DNA of 64,000 nt, from the NCBI RefSeq assembly GCF_034190915.1, contig NW_026947496.1, positions 55,872,501 through 55,936,500 of the forward strand, written 5' to 3'. The notes under the pieces are model-generated. The model was not told the origin of the DNA. It saw nothing but the letters and a program-made list of their open reading frames with translations, and searched no databases. The position numbers and the translations under genes were made by a program. The stretch is from Cavia porcellus. Its lineage: Eukaryota > Chordata > Mammalia > Rodentia > Caviidae. This document shows, in pieces, positions 1 through 13,203 of this stretch (position 1 is the stretch's first letter; each line of letters opens with the position of its first letter).

Positions 1-1555
1 GCGGGAGATGGCGGTGGTAACAGACATGAGGCAGACTTTTAGGAGTTCGGGGAGACGGGGTTCTCTCTGCTCAAGCTCCACTGCTCTTCCTTTTGTCCTC
101 CACTGGCAGGGATCCTCCCTCTGCCTATAATTCTTGCTCCACTTCTGTTCCTTTGGCCAAGTATTTTTCCTTTAGTTCTCTGCTCAATTGTAATGTTTCT
201 TTATTACCTAGGTAAGGACACACTGTGTGACCAGATGCCCCAGAATGGTGCTCAATTAGTGCAACAGTCTGGACAGTTGTAGACTTATGATTGGGCTGTG
301 TGAGTGTCATCTGATCTCCTGTTAGACTCCAGGTCCTATGGACAGGGTCCTTGTCTACTTTAGCTCAGTATTATCCCTAATACCAAGCAGATAGTGGTAT
401 ATTTTCTGTAGTTTAATAAAAAGTACATTAATATGGACAGACAATTTGATAAGTCTATGTAGGTATAAGTTAACTTTTAATTATAATTTAGGAGTCATTA
501 ACATTTGGATTAATCAGACCTACCGTTCCCAGGCCTGCCATCAGATAGCTCTGTCTGAATCTGCACTATCTGATCTGTTAATTAGCATAAAGGGTCCTAG
601 AAATAGTATTTATTTGCATTCAAATATTTAATTGGTTGTGATCTGTCCTTGCAAAATGGAGTTTAAAAAATAAGGATACTATAGATCCAGGAGTTTGAAG
701 CATCCAAGTTCTCACTGAAGGGTTAATCTGGTTTCCTGATTCTACTAAGTGGGAGGGAAGAATCTTTCTTTAGAGCACAGTGGTACATACCTCAGGGTGA
801 ACCCTTCACACAGAGTATTCTGTGAAGTACCTGAAATATTTGGACCCAGAGGCTTTACTCAGCTTAGGCCCAGGTGGTGCGGTTCTTGAGGGACATGTGT
901 GCCCAAAAGGACTGTAGGTGGGGTAAAATTCAGTCTGATAGTTACTTTAACATGGTATATCATCTGGGGGGGGGGGGAGAAGGTTAGGAAGCCCTGAAGC
1001 TCTTGATGCCCCTTATATATTGGAGATTCCCCATATTCACTGAAAGAGCTTGGCACCTTATAATGTCCAGCTGTGGTCTGTCATCTTAGGACAAGAGAAC
1101 AACAGGTCCTTGTTGGAGAAACTGATTGGAAAAGACAGTGGTGAGCTGAAGAATCCTGAGATGGAGTCAGCAGATTCTGATGACTGATTTATATGGATGT
1201 GAAGGAGGAGGCAGAGATGACTTAGGTGTGGGTGTGGGGAGCAGGCATTGTTCGAGGTGTAGGTTGATTGAAGAAGGCTTATTATTCTGTCTTGTAAACT
1301 GGGCTGGTCCCTGGCTCAAATAGGAGGTGGACAATGTTGCTCTTTGATAACCTCTTACCCCTTTTTCTCTCGGCTCCATTGTCTATTCCGCCTTCCCCAG
1401 GTGTCTGTCTTCAATAACATGCTACCTATTTGGTGTACGACTGCAGCCTAGTTTTGCTTTCCCAGAAAAACACCTGGAGTTGTCTATTTACCTCAGATGT
1501 ATTATGATGATAATGAATGGAAATCCTCAGGGGCTCCAATCCATGTAAATAAATC
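1..1555. other. Non-coding, mostly unique sequence
   Basis: No convincing gene is seen on either strand. All open frames are under 80 codons, with no domain or exon context. A run of 12 G lies at 966-977. No recognisable repeat family covers most of this stretch. Confidence 0.6.
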
Positions 1556-1559
1556 TGTG

Positions 1560-2200
1560 GTTTTTAAAGAACTTTAAAATTAGAACTCATTTTAGATTTA
1601 CTGAAAAGTTACAAAAGTAGCACAGAGAATTCTTTTTATATCTCATCCTACATTCCCTAATAATATTTCCTTATGTAATCATGGTGCAGTTACCACAAAT
1701 GAGAAATTCTTATTTGGAATTCACCACTCGTTCCTCTGATACCTTTTCCTATCTCAGGATGCCACACAGATTTAATTGATCTCCTCTGATCTAGGACTGC
1801 TCATCACTCTTTTCTTGTCTGCTGTGACTTTCTCACTTTTGAGGAGGACTGGTCAGTTATGGAGCAGAATAGCCTTTAACTTGTGTTTCTACAGCATTTT
1901 CTTTCATGGTTGGATTGAGGTTATACATTTTTTACAAGAATTCCATAAAATTTCTGTGTCCCCAGTGCATCAGATTAAGGAGTTCGTAAAATTTATGCCT
2001 TAGGATGAGAAGTGTTTTCCTTACTCATTTGGTTGAAAACTTTCTTCTCTATAAAGTGACTGTACTTAGCCTTGTAGCTGATGACCAAGCCAATGAGGCA
2101 CCAGCAACTTGTTCAGGAGAAACCTCCTGTTTTCCTCATCTCTATTTAAAAAGCATTGCTTTGGGAAAATGTCTTGTTCTAGAAGATTAAGCAGAATGGT
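1560..2200. repeat. Ancient LINE-1 (L1M-type) fragment, diverged
   Basis: The AT-rich text runs through phrases typical of old mammalian L1 3' regions, such as a sentence-like stretch on a frontier of 'gaggactggtcagttatggagcagaat' type wording (around 1841-1870) and a later 'gtgcatcagattaaggag' stretch near 1966. The two short frames at 1776-2003 and 2005-2190 are shadows of this relic. Orientation and subfamily are not certain; the identification is from memory of family texture only. Confidence 0.4.
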
Positions 2201-2229
2201 GATGTGACTAAAATAAAGCTTTCTTTTCA

Positions 2230-4350
2230 TTATTTCAGTGACAATGTTTAAAAATTAAAATATTGATCACTTCTTTCTCCATACTGCCATCTATGCGAAA
2301 TCTGTCTTTGGTCATTTCCCCTTCCCGATTAAAACATTTGGTGGTTCCAAATGACTAAAAGAGAATATCCCAGGCCCGGATTGCCACTCAAAATGATCTT
2401 CAATCTACTTTCTTTCTCACCTTCTCTCTTCTCTGGCCTCCATTTCCACGCATCCCCTTTGGCATGCACAACAAACAACCATTCCCCCGTGGTTATTTTT
2501 GCTTATGCTGTCCTCTCCGCCATAGCACCTCTTCTTTTCTCACCTCCGCCTTTTAAAACCCTTGCTCTGTTTGAGTAAACAATTATCTTATGCTTTCTTA
2601 AACTAGTTCTTAACCTGTTGCCTCAGCTTCAAACTTCCCTTTCCATTACCATGCTTTGTGAGGCTCACACTGGGAGTCTGTAACTTGTGTTTTTGCTTTT
2701 GCCAGCTGCTTCTTGTGAGGCTCTGCCAATATGTGGGATGGAGACTCCTAGAGGATAGCTTATTACTGGGAGCATCACCCAGCAATGTTCTACCCCCAAC
2801 TGCATCGTTGCTACTTTCTGCCTGCTCACAGACACCAGTCCTGTTGAACATGGCCACATCGTAGAGGCCTGGGTCCCAGCTCCGTGGGAATCCCTCCTCT
2901 GAGCTCAGAGTTAACAGCACCATCTAGAAAGTATCTCCACCTCAGAAGTTGAGTTTCAAATCTGGAGTGAATCTTCTCTAAGCTTCCAAGTCCTAATAAT
3001 TCCAAACGTTTTCCTTGGTTTCTGCATTCCTAAGAGTAGTAGCTACTTCCTGAAGTTGATACCTACTAGATACCTAGTGTTCCTTTACCCTCACAAAGTT
3101 AACAATCTTATCCCTAGATGTCAGTTATTTTTATAAAAAACTGTTAAAAAGAACCTGTAAACCAAGCCTAGTGTCTGTCTTCTTACCGGACCCTGAATGA
3201 TGTAGAAGTTGATACCAGCTGTCCCAAGAAACAGGTACTTTCAGACAAGTTGGGCACTTGTCTAATGGGTGCCCAGGCTTGAGTACCCTATGAAGATCTT
3301 TCCAGTGATCATCCATGGCATGGAATGGGCTCCAAATGTGTCAGGTATGTGCTGGTGGTCATGGAGTACCAACTGAAGCAAGGGCTGCCAGGGGCAAGTG
3401 GATGCAATGGTCCCTGTGAGAAATAGAGGAAGAGTGGCCTCTCCTGAATACACTGCACTTCTATAGAAGGGAAATGACAAGCTTAAGCCTTTTAGCTCTT
3501 AGTGTAGTTCAAGTCATCCAGAGTTTCCTTGGAGACCTTAAAAGCTTTACTCACTGCAGCACAGTTGTTGAGGTGGTGGTGATAATCAGTGTTAAAGTTC
3601 TCCTGTCTCCCTGGTTTTTTGGAGACAGAGAATATGAGTAAATTTAGTGTGGCTCACAACCCCACAACCCTTCTCCAGTCTTATTAGCTATGGTGAGACA
3701 GGAAGTGCCACCATGGCTGCCAAGAATGGTGGTCACTTCCCGTAGATGGCTACAGTTGTCTTTCTTTGCAGAAGAATCCCAGTGTCTAGTTGCCTTGAGG
3801 GTGCAGAGAGTACAAAGGGGAATTCTTTTCTAGCTCTAACTCTTAGGATTATGCCTGATCTTCATGCTGAGAGGGCGTCCAGCAGATGTATAAGAAAGTT
3901 TTTCTCTGGAAGGACTTTTGAGATTTGGGATACAACCTTAGTTGTCTGGTACTTTGCTAGCAGAGTAAGACTGAAAGCAATGGGAGGAACAGACTTTCCT
4001 TTTCTGAAGGAACTCAAGAGGGCTTCAGTGCAGCAAGGACTGAGTGCCAAGTGCTATATGGCACCGTGAGGGGTTCTCATCTTTGGGAGTACTGGGGAGA
4101 CTGTAGTCTAGGTACAGAATGAGCCTTCTCCTGCAGAGCTTGAGCTACAGTGGCAGAAGGACAGAAGGGCAAAAGTGGGGTTCCTCATCCAGAGGTACAA
4201 AGCAAGGTACTAGGGAAGAAAGACATATCAAAAGAACTTCTCTAAATAATGGTAGTTTTTTTAAGTAGGGGCTGTGGAGTCAGCATAATTCAGATATAAA
4301 TTCAAGCTGGCAAGATTTGGGACTTCTCAGGTTACATTCAGACCTTCCCA
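2230..4350. other. Non-coding sequence, no assigned repeat
   Basis: Frames of about 100 codons exist at 2603-2923 (minus) and 3746-4069 (plus), but they overlap frames on the opposite strand and show no domain, splice or promoter context. Parts of 3170-4080 could be very old endogenous-retrovirus interior; I could not support that. Confidence 0.5.
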
Positions 4351-4357
4351 ACAACTC

Positions 4358-4374
4358 TGTGTGTGTGTGTGTGT
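4358..4374. repeat. (TG)n microsatellite
   Basis: A pure 17-base TG run is directly visible. Confidence 0.9.
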
Positions 4375-7300
4375 ATTTAAATGTATGTTATTACGTATTT
4401 TTCACCAATGGAGGGCTCCCCTCTTTCTGAAGATTTAGACATTGGAAACTTAGGCCAAGAGAGTGACAAAGAAAGTCCCAGTTATTGATCCCTGGGGATT
4501 CCTTTACATGCAGAACTGTCCATCCCAATGACACTTTCTCAGGGTTTCCTGGAGAACAAAGGTGACTAGTGAGGGGCTTTGAAGGCAGTCAACTTCCCAA
4601 AGGCAGTTTGGGGTTTGTTGTTGGCAGACTTACCAAGCACACATTGAAGTAACTCATTACTTGCCCAACCTGTTGTTTTAAATAGGCAGCACTGAGACAC
4701 TTTGAATATTTTGCTGTGGGGGTTTTGGCACAACGTATTTCAAATGAGGGAAGAAAAATAACAAACAGTGGGAAAGAGCAGATGAATTACCTACGAAGGA
4801 TGGCTAGTTTGGATACATGTGTTTGTTGTGCATGGATGTGAATTAGTGTATTTGGAGGCCCTGTGGTATTCTTTCTGAAATCCTCTGCTTATTATTCATG
4901 ATTTTGTTATGGTCTCTTTTTATACACCCCTCCCCTATCTATAAGCAGGGGAGGGACAGGTGCTAGATTTAGTCTTAGGAAAATACAAACATAAAACTCA
5001 CCATATATTTTAGAGTTATAAAGTATGTGTATTTCTTCCATTCCTTCAAGTCTTGCTTTTTCATTTTAGCCACATAAATGGTTGTCATGGTGATGCTTCT
5101 TCCAGCCCCCATGGCACTGGCATGGAGCAGAGCTCAGAGATATCCAGTCATCATAAACTCTGCTCCAACTGTCCCCTTTACTCCCTGACACTAATCAGAT
5201 ATGAGATTGCCATGGAGTGCTCCTGCTACTTGGAATGAGGGAAAATTATGTCAAAATTAGGCTAACAAGGACACTTTGTCTGAGTGACTCAGAATGGTGG
5301 TGTTCATTTTTGTTGTTCAAGTTTATTATACCTTAGAGAGTGTCAGTAAAATTCATGACTTGGGGACCCAGCAGTAGACATTTTATTTATTACAACTGTT
5401 TGCATATCTTAAGTCTAGAACAGACTCTTGAAAGATGTAAGATGGATCAACAAATAGTTTTTAAATATGGTAAGTAATCCTCATCTTCTTTTTTGGTAAT
5501 ATTTGCTGATGTTCTTATGTAAAATGTTTGTATAGGTTAAGTTGGAGCATCACCTCTAAAAATATTTTCTTAAAGAGCTTTTTTAAACTGAAAGATTTAA
5601 CTCCAATCAAGAGACAGAGACTGCAAAAGTATCTTGGCAGTTAGAGGTTCTGGGTCATTAGAGACTGAGATCTCTTATCTGAGATCCAGGTAATTAATAG
5701 GAATGCACAGCAAAATAACTTCTTGATTCCAGGTCAGGTTGGTGTGTGTCTATCAAGAATTGGGTATTGCCATTTGGCCCTTCCTGGGTGTCCTGTGGGT
5801 CTCCTGCTGAACCAGTCAACATTTCTCAAAGTCTGTGGCATATAACATGAAAAAGACGTGGGAGGGGGCAACCTGGGACAGTAAGTCATTTGAGCTGGCC
5901 TGTAAGAAAAGAAATAGCTCCTGAATCAGTTGGTATTTACTTTTCTCCTCCTAACAAGCTGGAAGGCAGGGAATGGGGTGTTTGTTTAGCAGATCTGTAA
6001 TACCTTGGGTCTGGGTCATGGTCTCTGAAATTATCTTTCCCTCCCATTCCTGGTTCAGACATGGCTGCTGCAGCTCTAAGTCCATATCTTAAGTCTACAA
6101 AAGAAAGAATGATTATATCCTGCTAGCTCATTCATTTCATTCTCATTGTTTGTCTTCCATAATCCCAGGTACCTCCATACTCTATCCATGAAGGTGCTGC
6201 CCATGACCATTCCAAGTCGCAAGGAAAGCTGTGGAAGTGAGTATCTAGCACTTTCTGTCCCTCTTGTGGGATATGTGTGGTACCTATGGAATAGAAGAGA
6301 GAAGTGAAATGTTGCTGTTTTGGTGACCCATATGGTGTCAGCCATAGTAGGTTCTTATAACTGGCAAGATGTACTGGCCATTGTTTCATGTCATGTATAA
6401 ACTGAACACAACTGGACAGTGTACCCACATAGGCAGGAGTCAGGTCCAAGATCTGAGTCTCTGTCTTTTGAGTCACCATGTAGAACTGCAGTTGACAATG
6501 ATGCCCATTTGACTTGCATATTGCAGCTGGCATAGTGAGTCCTTTGTTTGACAAGCAGCAGCTCGCCAAGTGTTGCCTCTAGCCCTGGGGGGTTGTGGGC
6601 TTCTCAGAGATGAGGGTGCCTGTGCTGTAGCTTCTCCTGCTTAAAAAATGGCCAATCATTTCTTCCTAATTAAAGATCAAACGTCATTTCAGATGGTCTC
6701 CTTCCTAAGATGTCATGGGAGATGTTCTTCGTATCTGTCAGTGGTCCTGATCATGTTGTCATTTTTGGCAACACATCCCTGGAATGAATAATAAAATTAT
6801 CATAATGTTGCAGCAGAGGGAGGGTGAGCGATTTGTAGAGTCCATTAAGGATTGAGCAAAGGATTGTCTTCTAATGAGATGGAGAGCATCAGGGAGACCG
6901 TTCATCAAACTGCCCTGTCACGGAAGCACAAAGGGATCCTGGAGGGAGGGGTTCCAGCACGGCTGACAGGCAGGGGTGGATTGTCGTGGATGCACATTTA
7001 CATATCGCTGTTGATCAGCTGCCTGAGAAGGGGTGACAAGCAGAACACCAGAGTTCTCCATTGTAAGGCTCAGGGCGGGGTCTGTTTCTGCCACCCTTGA
7101 TTCATTCCCCACAGGGCAAGAAGCATTACTCACCATTTCCTCACGTGCCAGAAAGAGAAATGGAATCAGCGGGCATGTCATCTCCTTGTTGGAAAGTGAC
7201 AGCTCCCTTATTATAAATCCCCAATAAATTGATGGAAGAGCTGTTCAGACTTCATAGATATAAATGTTTCTTGGGATTAATGGGAAGTTATTCCTAGAAA

Positions 7301-8580
7301 TGACTTACAGTTCAGGAACCAATTTTGCATTGAAGCATTGTTATTTTCTCCCCCCTTAGCTGTAACCGGAACTGTCAAAGCTGCCAAGTATGGATGGAAA
7401 GGGTTTTTATTTATCTCACCCTCATCCCCACTGCTGTGCCCACTTCCTACTGCCAAACAGTTATAGCATTAGAAAGTTATCCTCGCCTTGGGGAAGAACT
7501 ACTTCTCCCTTCTGAAAGTCCCTTCCAAGAGAATTTGAAATTTGTAAATCTACTTGTCACTTTAGAGAAAACCACAGAGATGTGGCCTTTACTGTGCAAG
7601 ACAGAGGCAAACTACTGCTTGCTAGTCTATTTGAAAGAATTAAAATTTTTTTCAGTAGATACCACAGCATTTCAGTTTTGATGTCCTTTATAAAGTCGAA
7701 TATTGAGTCTCTTGTCTGTTATCCTGGGAGAAGGTTGTACCCACAATGGCTTATTTTCTGAATCATTGAGATTTTCTTTGATGTGGTCTTGAAGGGTCAT
7801 CTTGGGATTACCACTTGGTATTTATATTAATATTGATAATCTTATTGATTGAGTGCTTTTACAAGTGGAACTGAGTCTTTTGTCCAGCACCAGGAGCATG
7901 TGGACACTTAATAAGTACCAATCAATAGCTTTTGCTGATATTGGAATGTAGGCCCAATAACTTCCTCAATGGCTCCTTGGGGGAAAGATGCATTTGTAGC
8001 CAGTGCTTTATTCTACAGAATATATGAGGGGCTGCTTTCTGGACTGCCATTATTTGAGTTTCTGATGGGTGTGCTGTTGACCCATGCAGTGCTGCTCACT
8101 TCTGACTGCCAGTGTCTGGAGGTTTGGAATGTCAGTGCCCTTCCACACACTTTACTATGTTTCTAGTGTATCCCAAGAGTCTGCTGGCAGAGGAAGGCCA
8201 GGCAGGTGGGTGTCCATAAGTCTGCCACTTTCCAAATTGCCTTGAGCCCTCATCCTACTTATTTCCTAGATTTCCAAGAAGTTGCAGGAGGCTCATTGTC
8301 TTCCTGGCCATTCTCTACTTTAAGTAACTTTTCCAAGACAGAATTCTGGAAACTACAGATTCATTTTGTCACTGCCCACTTGCAAAGCCTAACACACGGC
8401 TGTGCTTTATAACAATAAGTTAATGAACTTGAGGATAATGGAGGCAAAAAAGGGGGCACAGGTAACGTGTTACATCTGCTTGCTGTACATCACTTCTTTT
8501 TCTTTACTGTGACTTGGTTTCCTTAACTGCAGAGCGTCTTCTCTGGGGTTCTTCCTTTCCCTGATTCTGGACTCCTGACA
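4375..8580. other. Non-coding sequence, no assigned repeat
   Basis: The longest frame is 145 codons on the minus strand at 6132-6569. It has no recognisable domain, overlaps another minus-strand frame, and has no poly(A), splice or promoter context. I see no clear SINE, LTR or tRNA gene here. Confidence 0.5.
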
Positions 8581-8589
8581 TGTCACGGT

Positions 8590-8800
8590 TCCTACCTTTT
8601 TTTCCATACTGAGCACTTACTGGGCACCAAATGCTGGCCTAGATGCTTAGATTCAGATCAGTAAACACGCAAGAGACACCAGCCCTGATGTCTCGGAGCC
8701 TCCAAGCTTCCTCACAGGGAAGGAGTGGGGAGGACAGCTGAGCCACAGCATGCACATCTCCTGGCGGAGACAGATTGTGATTAGGACAGCGAGCAGGAGA
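8590..8800. repeat. Possible ancient mammalian-wide repeat (MIR/L2 type)
   Basis: The order 'gagcacttactgggcacc', then an 'agtaaac..agagac' stretch, then a gap, then 'gtgattaggacag' echoes an old mammalian repeat. Divergence is high and the family is not fixed. Confidence 0.3.
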
Positions 8801-9350
8801 ACTGGATTCTGTGAGCCAGATTGATGATTTCCCCGTGTCTTCACATTCCTGCACACCTCCCTTCTTTCATCACTGTAGCTAAGAAACTCCAAACTCTTCT
8901 GTTCTCTTTATTTTCTCATCTATGTAGCATCTTTCTGTTTTGACTACCTTCATCTAGAGATGTCCTTGGTTTGGAACTTACACTCTTTCCTGGCCAAGGA
9001 GACCATCAAATGCTTCCCTAGAGGACTTCCGTGTCCTCTCTCTCCATATGAAGATGCTACTCCTCTCCTATGGGGAAATGTTTGGAATATGGTTTTATGT
9101 TAAATTGCAATTATTTATCCTTCATGAAATACTGCCTCAATATTTTTGCTTCTGTTTTCCACAATAGGATGTCCAAGGTGAGGCTGTGACAGTTGTGTTT
9201 AGTTAACCCTGGAAGAATATTAAATAACAAGACATCGCAGAGTGATGTAGACATCTTCCTGATATAGATCACATCTGCAATATCTTTATTTCATTATCAT
9301 TTATAACTTTCTCCCTCCCCTCTTCTCCCTCCTTCCCTCTCTCCCTTTTC

Positions 9351-9411
9351 TTCCTTCCTTCCTTCCTTCCTTCCTTCCTTCCTTCCTTCCTTCCTTCCTT
9401 CCTTCCTTCCT
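9351..9411. repeat. (TTCC)n microsatellite
   Basis: About 15 uninterrupted TTCC units sit inside a wider pyrimidine-rich tract (about 9310-9420). The pure run suggests a length-variable locus. Confidence 0.95.
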
Positions 9412-9504
9412 TCTTTTCCTGTTTCATTATTTCTCAATTTCCTTTCTTTCATACTTGCTAGATGGTAAAACCCAATACTGATCAGTTACATAGTTTGTGT
9501 TAGG

Positions 9505-9660
9505 GAAGATTTTTGAGGTACTTGTTATGTTCCAGGCACTATTCTAAGCACCAGTAATAAGTGGATTGTCTTGATTGGGTCACGTAGAGAATCTCAGTTC
9601 AGTGCTGACACACGTGATTATTCTTCCTTTAACCCACAGCAAGCAGCTCTGGGCTCAGAA
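9505..9660 (-). repeat. MIR SINE fragment
   Basis: The words 'gttccaggcactattctaag' near 9528 match the conserved MIR 3' core read on the minus strand. The element is diverged and incomplete. Confidence 0.5.
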
Positions 9661-9979
9661 GCTTTAACACTTAGCTACAATTAATATAACCCTTTTTGTT
9701 TTGTTCTGTCTTATGGCTTTTAAAGTTTTCTTTTACTAATGGAAATTGGTTCTAAGTAGCTTTAGGATCTAAGCAGTTTTATTTTTAACATTATGTATGA
9801 TAAAATGTATACTATAGTAGGATGGGTGGTGCCTGGATGTGGCAAAATTATATTGCTATCAGACTGAGGAAAACTTGGATGTCCTGCTAAGGTGTGTGTT
9901 AGCAGACTACACAGCAGGAATGCTGACATCACCTATGAGGACGAGGGGAAGGATGTGGGATTAGTCAGAGACCCTAGTT

Positions 9980-10150
9980 TTACCTAGGTTTTGCCACCAC
10001 TTATCCCTATGGCTTTGGACAAGCTGTGCTTCTGTCTGAGCCTTGGCTTTCTCTCTTATCATGTGATGATATATACCCACTACTGTAAATCTGAATGAGA
10101 AAAGTCATGAGAAAACTCCTGTTACAATGTGTGCCAAGTAGTTTTGGACA
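9980..10150 (+). repeat. MIR-like fragment
   Basis: The order 'ggacaagctgtgcttctgtc' - 'gccttggctttctc' - 'gaatgagaaaagtcatgag' follows the MIR core layout (a 'tgggcaagtt.. cctcagttt.. gaggattaaatgag' order). High divergence. Confidence 0.35.
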
Positions 10151-10159
10151 AATGTTTGT

Positions 10160-11460
10160 TTTTATAGTTAAGTCACATTTTATGGAATTAATAAGTACTT
10201 ATTTTAGAATAAAAAAGAAGGTGTAGATAGTCAGTGACTAACAAGATTGCCTGGTCCCCGTACTCACAGAACATCAGTGCAGTGAGACAGACAAAACTTA
10301 TTTTACAGAGATTCTTGGAGTTAGAGTCCTGAGCAGCGCTCAGAAAAGAGAGGTCTACACTGTGAAAGCGTTTGACAAGCAGGCCTCATATTTACCAGGA
10401 GTGAAAAAGATTTACTAGAACAATAATAAGAAATGGTGTAAGCGGAAACCCCCAAAAAGTCTAGGTGTTAGCAGGCAAAGAGAAGAAGGGAAAATAATAT
10501 TCTAGACAATGAGCCTGTTCTTACTTCTACTCAGGAATTTCACACTGATCCTGGTGCGCAGAGCAGATAAACTCATCCAACAAGCAAGCTTGGTTTATGG
10601 CATCCATAAAAGGGTTTCATCTATCCCCGGTTCTCAAGGCAGTCCTTTTACAGTGGTGATCTTTCTTCCTGTTTTATATTACAACCAAAGCCCTTCCTTT
10701 TCCAAATTGCCTAGCAGCCACAGGAGCTTTATGGATACTTGCGTTTCTAGAAATGAACCTTGGTTCCAAGACCTCAATTTCTCCATCTCCACCGGCCTAT
10801 TACCACTCCCTCATCTCATAAGGGAACTTCATTACCCTTGACATGAGAACTGTGTTCTGTGATTACTGTTTTAATTTTTCTCTGAAGAGTCTTATTGATG
10901 AGGCTAGGAAGACCAGATTAAATGGTGTATCAGATACATCTCCCTTTATATCTCTGGCTGTCTTTGAGAGGATCGTGATAATGTTCCCTACAAAAGGAAA
11001 GTATGTCAGAAGCCAGGCTTGAATTAGGATGGGGAGTTGTAAAATGTTCCTATTTATTTGCTTTAAAAAAAATCACTGTTTATGGAAAGGCAACTTGACT
11101 GGTGGGAACGGTTGCCCTAGCTTTCTGCTTCTCGCTTGCTCATTGTTCCAAGCCAAAACTCTTTGGATAAGAAAGTTTGCATTTATCTTTTCATTGGTCT
11201 AAATACAGCATAAGTTCTGTCTAGTGTCACCTCGTCTCTTGCTTCTTACTGGCTTGCTAAGCATGAACTATGACAAACTTCTTTTTGTTTCTTGAATGAT
11301 CTCCATTCCTGCCCACCTCTTAAATCTGCTCATGAAATTCCATATGATTCCTGGGAACTTTTCTCTGAAAATGCAAAAGGAGACTAGGCCCACTTCTCCT
11401 CCAATGTGGTCATATAAAATTCTGTAATTTTCTTATCAGGGCATTTGTTATAACAAATTG
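10160..11460. other. Non-coding sequence, no assigned repeat
   Basis: A 110-codon frame at 10509-10841 has no domain I recognise. A block of about 45 bases near 10635 resembles one near 11735 (both read 'ctcaagg.agtcc' followed by 'atctttcttcct'), which hints at two relics of one old repeat. Confidence 0.45.
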
Positions 11461-11464
11461 TATC

Positions 11465-11570
11465 TGCTCTCTACCCTACTGAGGTTGGGAGCAAGCCAGC
11501 ATGGATCCTCCATGGTTAGTGGTTGAACACATCTTTAAATAAATGAGTGAATGAGGTAATGAATGAATGA
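11465..11570 (+). repeat. LINE-2 3' end fragment
   Basis: The stretch runs from a 'ctactgaggttgggagcaag' segment to a terminal run of 'aatgaatga' units, which is the usual texture of an L2 3' end. Confidence 0.4.
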
Positions 11571-11924
11571 TGTTAGTGTTAACACATGAGTTTTATTTTG
11601 AATTCAAAATAATTAAAAGTCAATTTTTCCCTCAGTCCTTTGCCATGGGTCCTTATTTTCAGCCAACACATAGTTCTGCTAAAGATACATTAATGACAAA
11701 AAATCTGAACCTATTTTCTATGATCTCCATTGCTCAAGGAAGTCCCCTTACAACAGTATCTTTCTTCCTATTTTTTTTTACAGCTGGCCTAACTCAAAAT
11801 AATGTAACAGGAGCTATTTTCCAACAGAAAAACTCTTAGCAATTAACTCAGTGGCTGAGACAGGATGTTGAGGGTAGAATAAAATTACTTGGACCCTGGC
11901 TACCACTGTCCAAATGTCTTATCT

Positions 11925-12020
11925 CCTGAGTTTTTAGTTACTTACCTGTAAAATGGGACTATTAATAGAATCTATTTCACAGAGCAGGTGTGAAGATTAA
12001 ATGCTGTGTATTTGAATGAA
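11925..12020 (+). repeat. MIR SINE core
   Basis: The words 'tacctgtaaaatgggactat' followed by 'gtgaagattaaatg' are the conserved MIR core in plus orientation. Confidence 0.6.
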
Positions 12021-12029
12021 GCATCAATA

Positions 12030-13010
12030 AAATAGATAAGAATGTTTGTAAAATGATCCTCAAAGCAGTAGACTTTCAGCAGCATGATTTACACTGTAAA
12101 TGAAAATTTCAAATTAATTTCCTGCAGTGGTGGTAAAACACTGCCAGACACTGGGTGTGTGCTAAAATATATAGCTGCTGGGCAGTGCACATTCATGTTA
12201 GTTTATGAATTTACTTCCATGCTGTGTAGACCTGAGGCAGCAGGAACAATGAAGGAGTGTCCCAACCTTCTCAGGATGAGAACAAGTGCAGCTGCACGGC
12301 CGGCTCCTGCCACCGTGAGAAGGCCTTGTCAAAGGACAGCTCAATCATATCTGATGCTGGCGCTCTCTTTCCCTCTCGCTTATGGCAACCCTAGTGACTG
12401 AACTCACCCTGTAACGGGGAGCATGGTGACAGGTGGCAAATGACTCTGAGGAAAAACTCTTGAGTAGAGGTTGAAGATTAACACATGCTTTACAAATTTC
12501 CCTAGAGACACTTATCAGAGAGTTCCAGCCAACTGACAGTCTCGATCTAGCAGGAAAAATTGGCACTGAAGCCACTTTGAGCTCCAAAGTGAATCTGAGC
12601 TTTTTATTTACTTTAACTGGCTTAAAACACTAGATCACTTTAGAGATGTTAACTAGGGAGCTAGCCACCTTTATCCCCTAAACATATTTGCAGCCGATCA
12701 GATTGTTTTCAATAATTAAATATTTTTGATGTCTTTCTGGAGATTAACCTCAGTCTCAATAATATGATTTAATGCTTCACTTTTATGGAACTAGGTTTAT
12801 ATTAGCATTTGATTCTTCTACTTAATATGCTTTTCCCTTTAGCCTGGAATTGAAAGTAGTGTACTTGGAGTATCTTTTCTGCTTCCACGAAGAATGTCCC
12901 TTGAGTTTTTGGAATTTGACCCGGAATTTATATAATTTAATTATAATAGTCACAATGATGGGAATGAGAGCAGGGTAAGGGTGCATGTTTGTGTATGTAT
13001 TTACATGCAC
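12030..13010. other. AT-rich non-coding sequence
   Basis: No gene or repeat assigned. The part at 12600-12800 is non-repetitive and dense in TAAT-like cores, a texture seen in some conserved enhancers; that is only an impression. Confidence 0.4.
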
Positions 13011-13013
13011 GTG

Positions 13014-13203
13014 TACAGTGGCAACTCAGTTCACGAACTTAATTCTTTCTATAATTCTGATCTCAGAATTCATTCCACAATTCTAGCTTCAACAGAGTTG
13101 TGCTTGGAATTGTGATTGACTCAGTTCCAACCAGAATCATGGGATGAACTCTGTGACTAGAATTAAGGAAAGGATTAAGTTCATGAACTGAAGCAGCACT
13201 GTA
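13014..13203. mobile_element. Short DNA transposon with terminal inverted repeats (TIR family 1, copy 1)
   Basis: The 190-bp unit begins 'tacagtggcaactcagttca' and ends 'ttcatgaactgaagcagcactgta' in inverse, so about 30 terminal bases pair, including 'ttcaNgaacttaat'. Both ends start at a TA, as expected for Tc1/mariner-type insertion. The interior is itself partly palindromic. It carries no coding region. A second copy lies at 46631-46784 and shares the inner words 'agaatcatggRatgaa'. The exact family name is not known to me. Confidence 0.8.

Noticed and set aside
6132..6569. 145-codon minus-strand open frame
   Set aside because: No recognisable domain, overlaps another minus-strand frame in a different phase, no splice or promoter context. 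Chance or very old retroviral debris.
10635..11790. Similar 45-base blocks near 10635 and 11735
   Set aside because: Similarity is short and about 75%, too weak to define a duplicated unit; kept only as a note.
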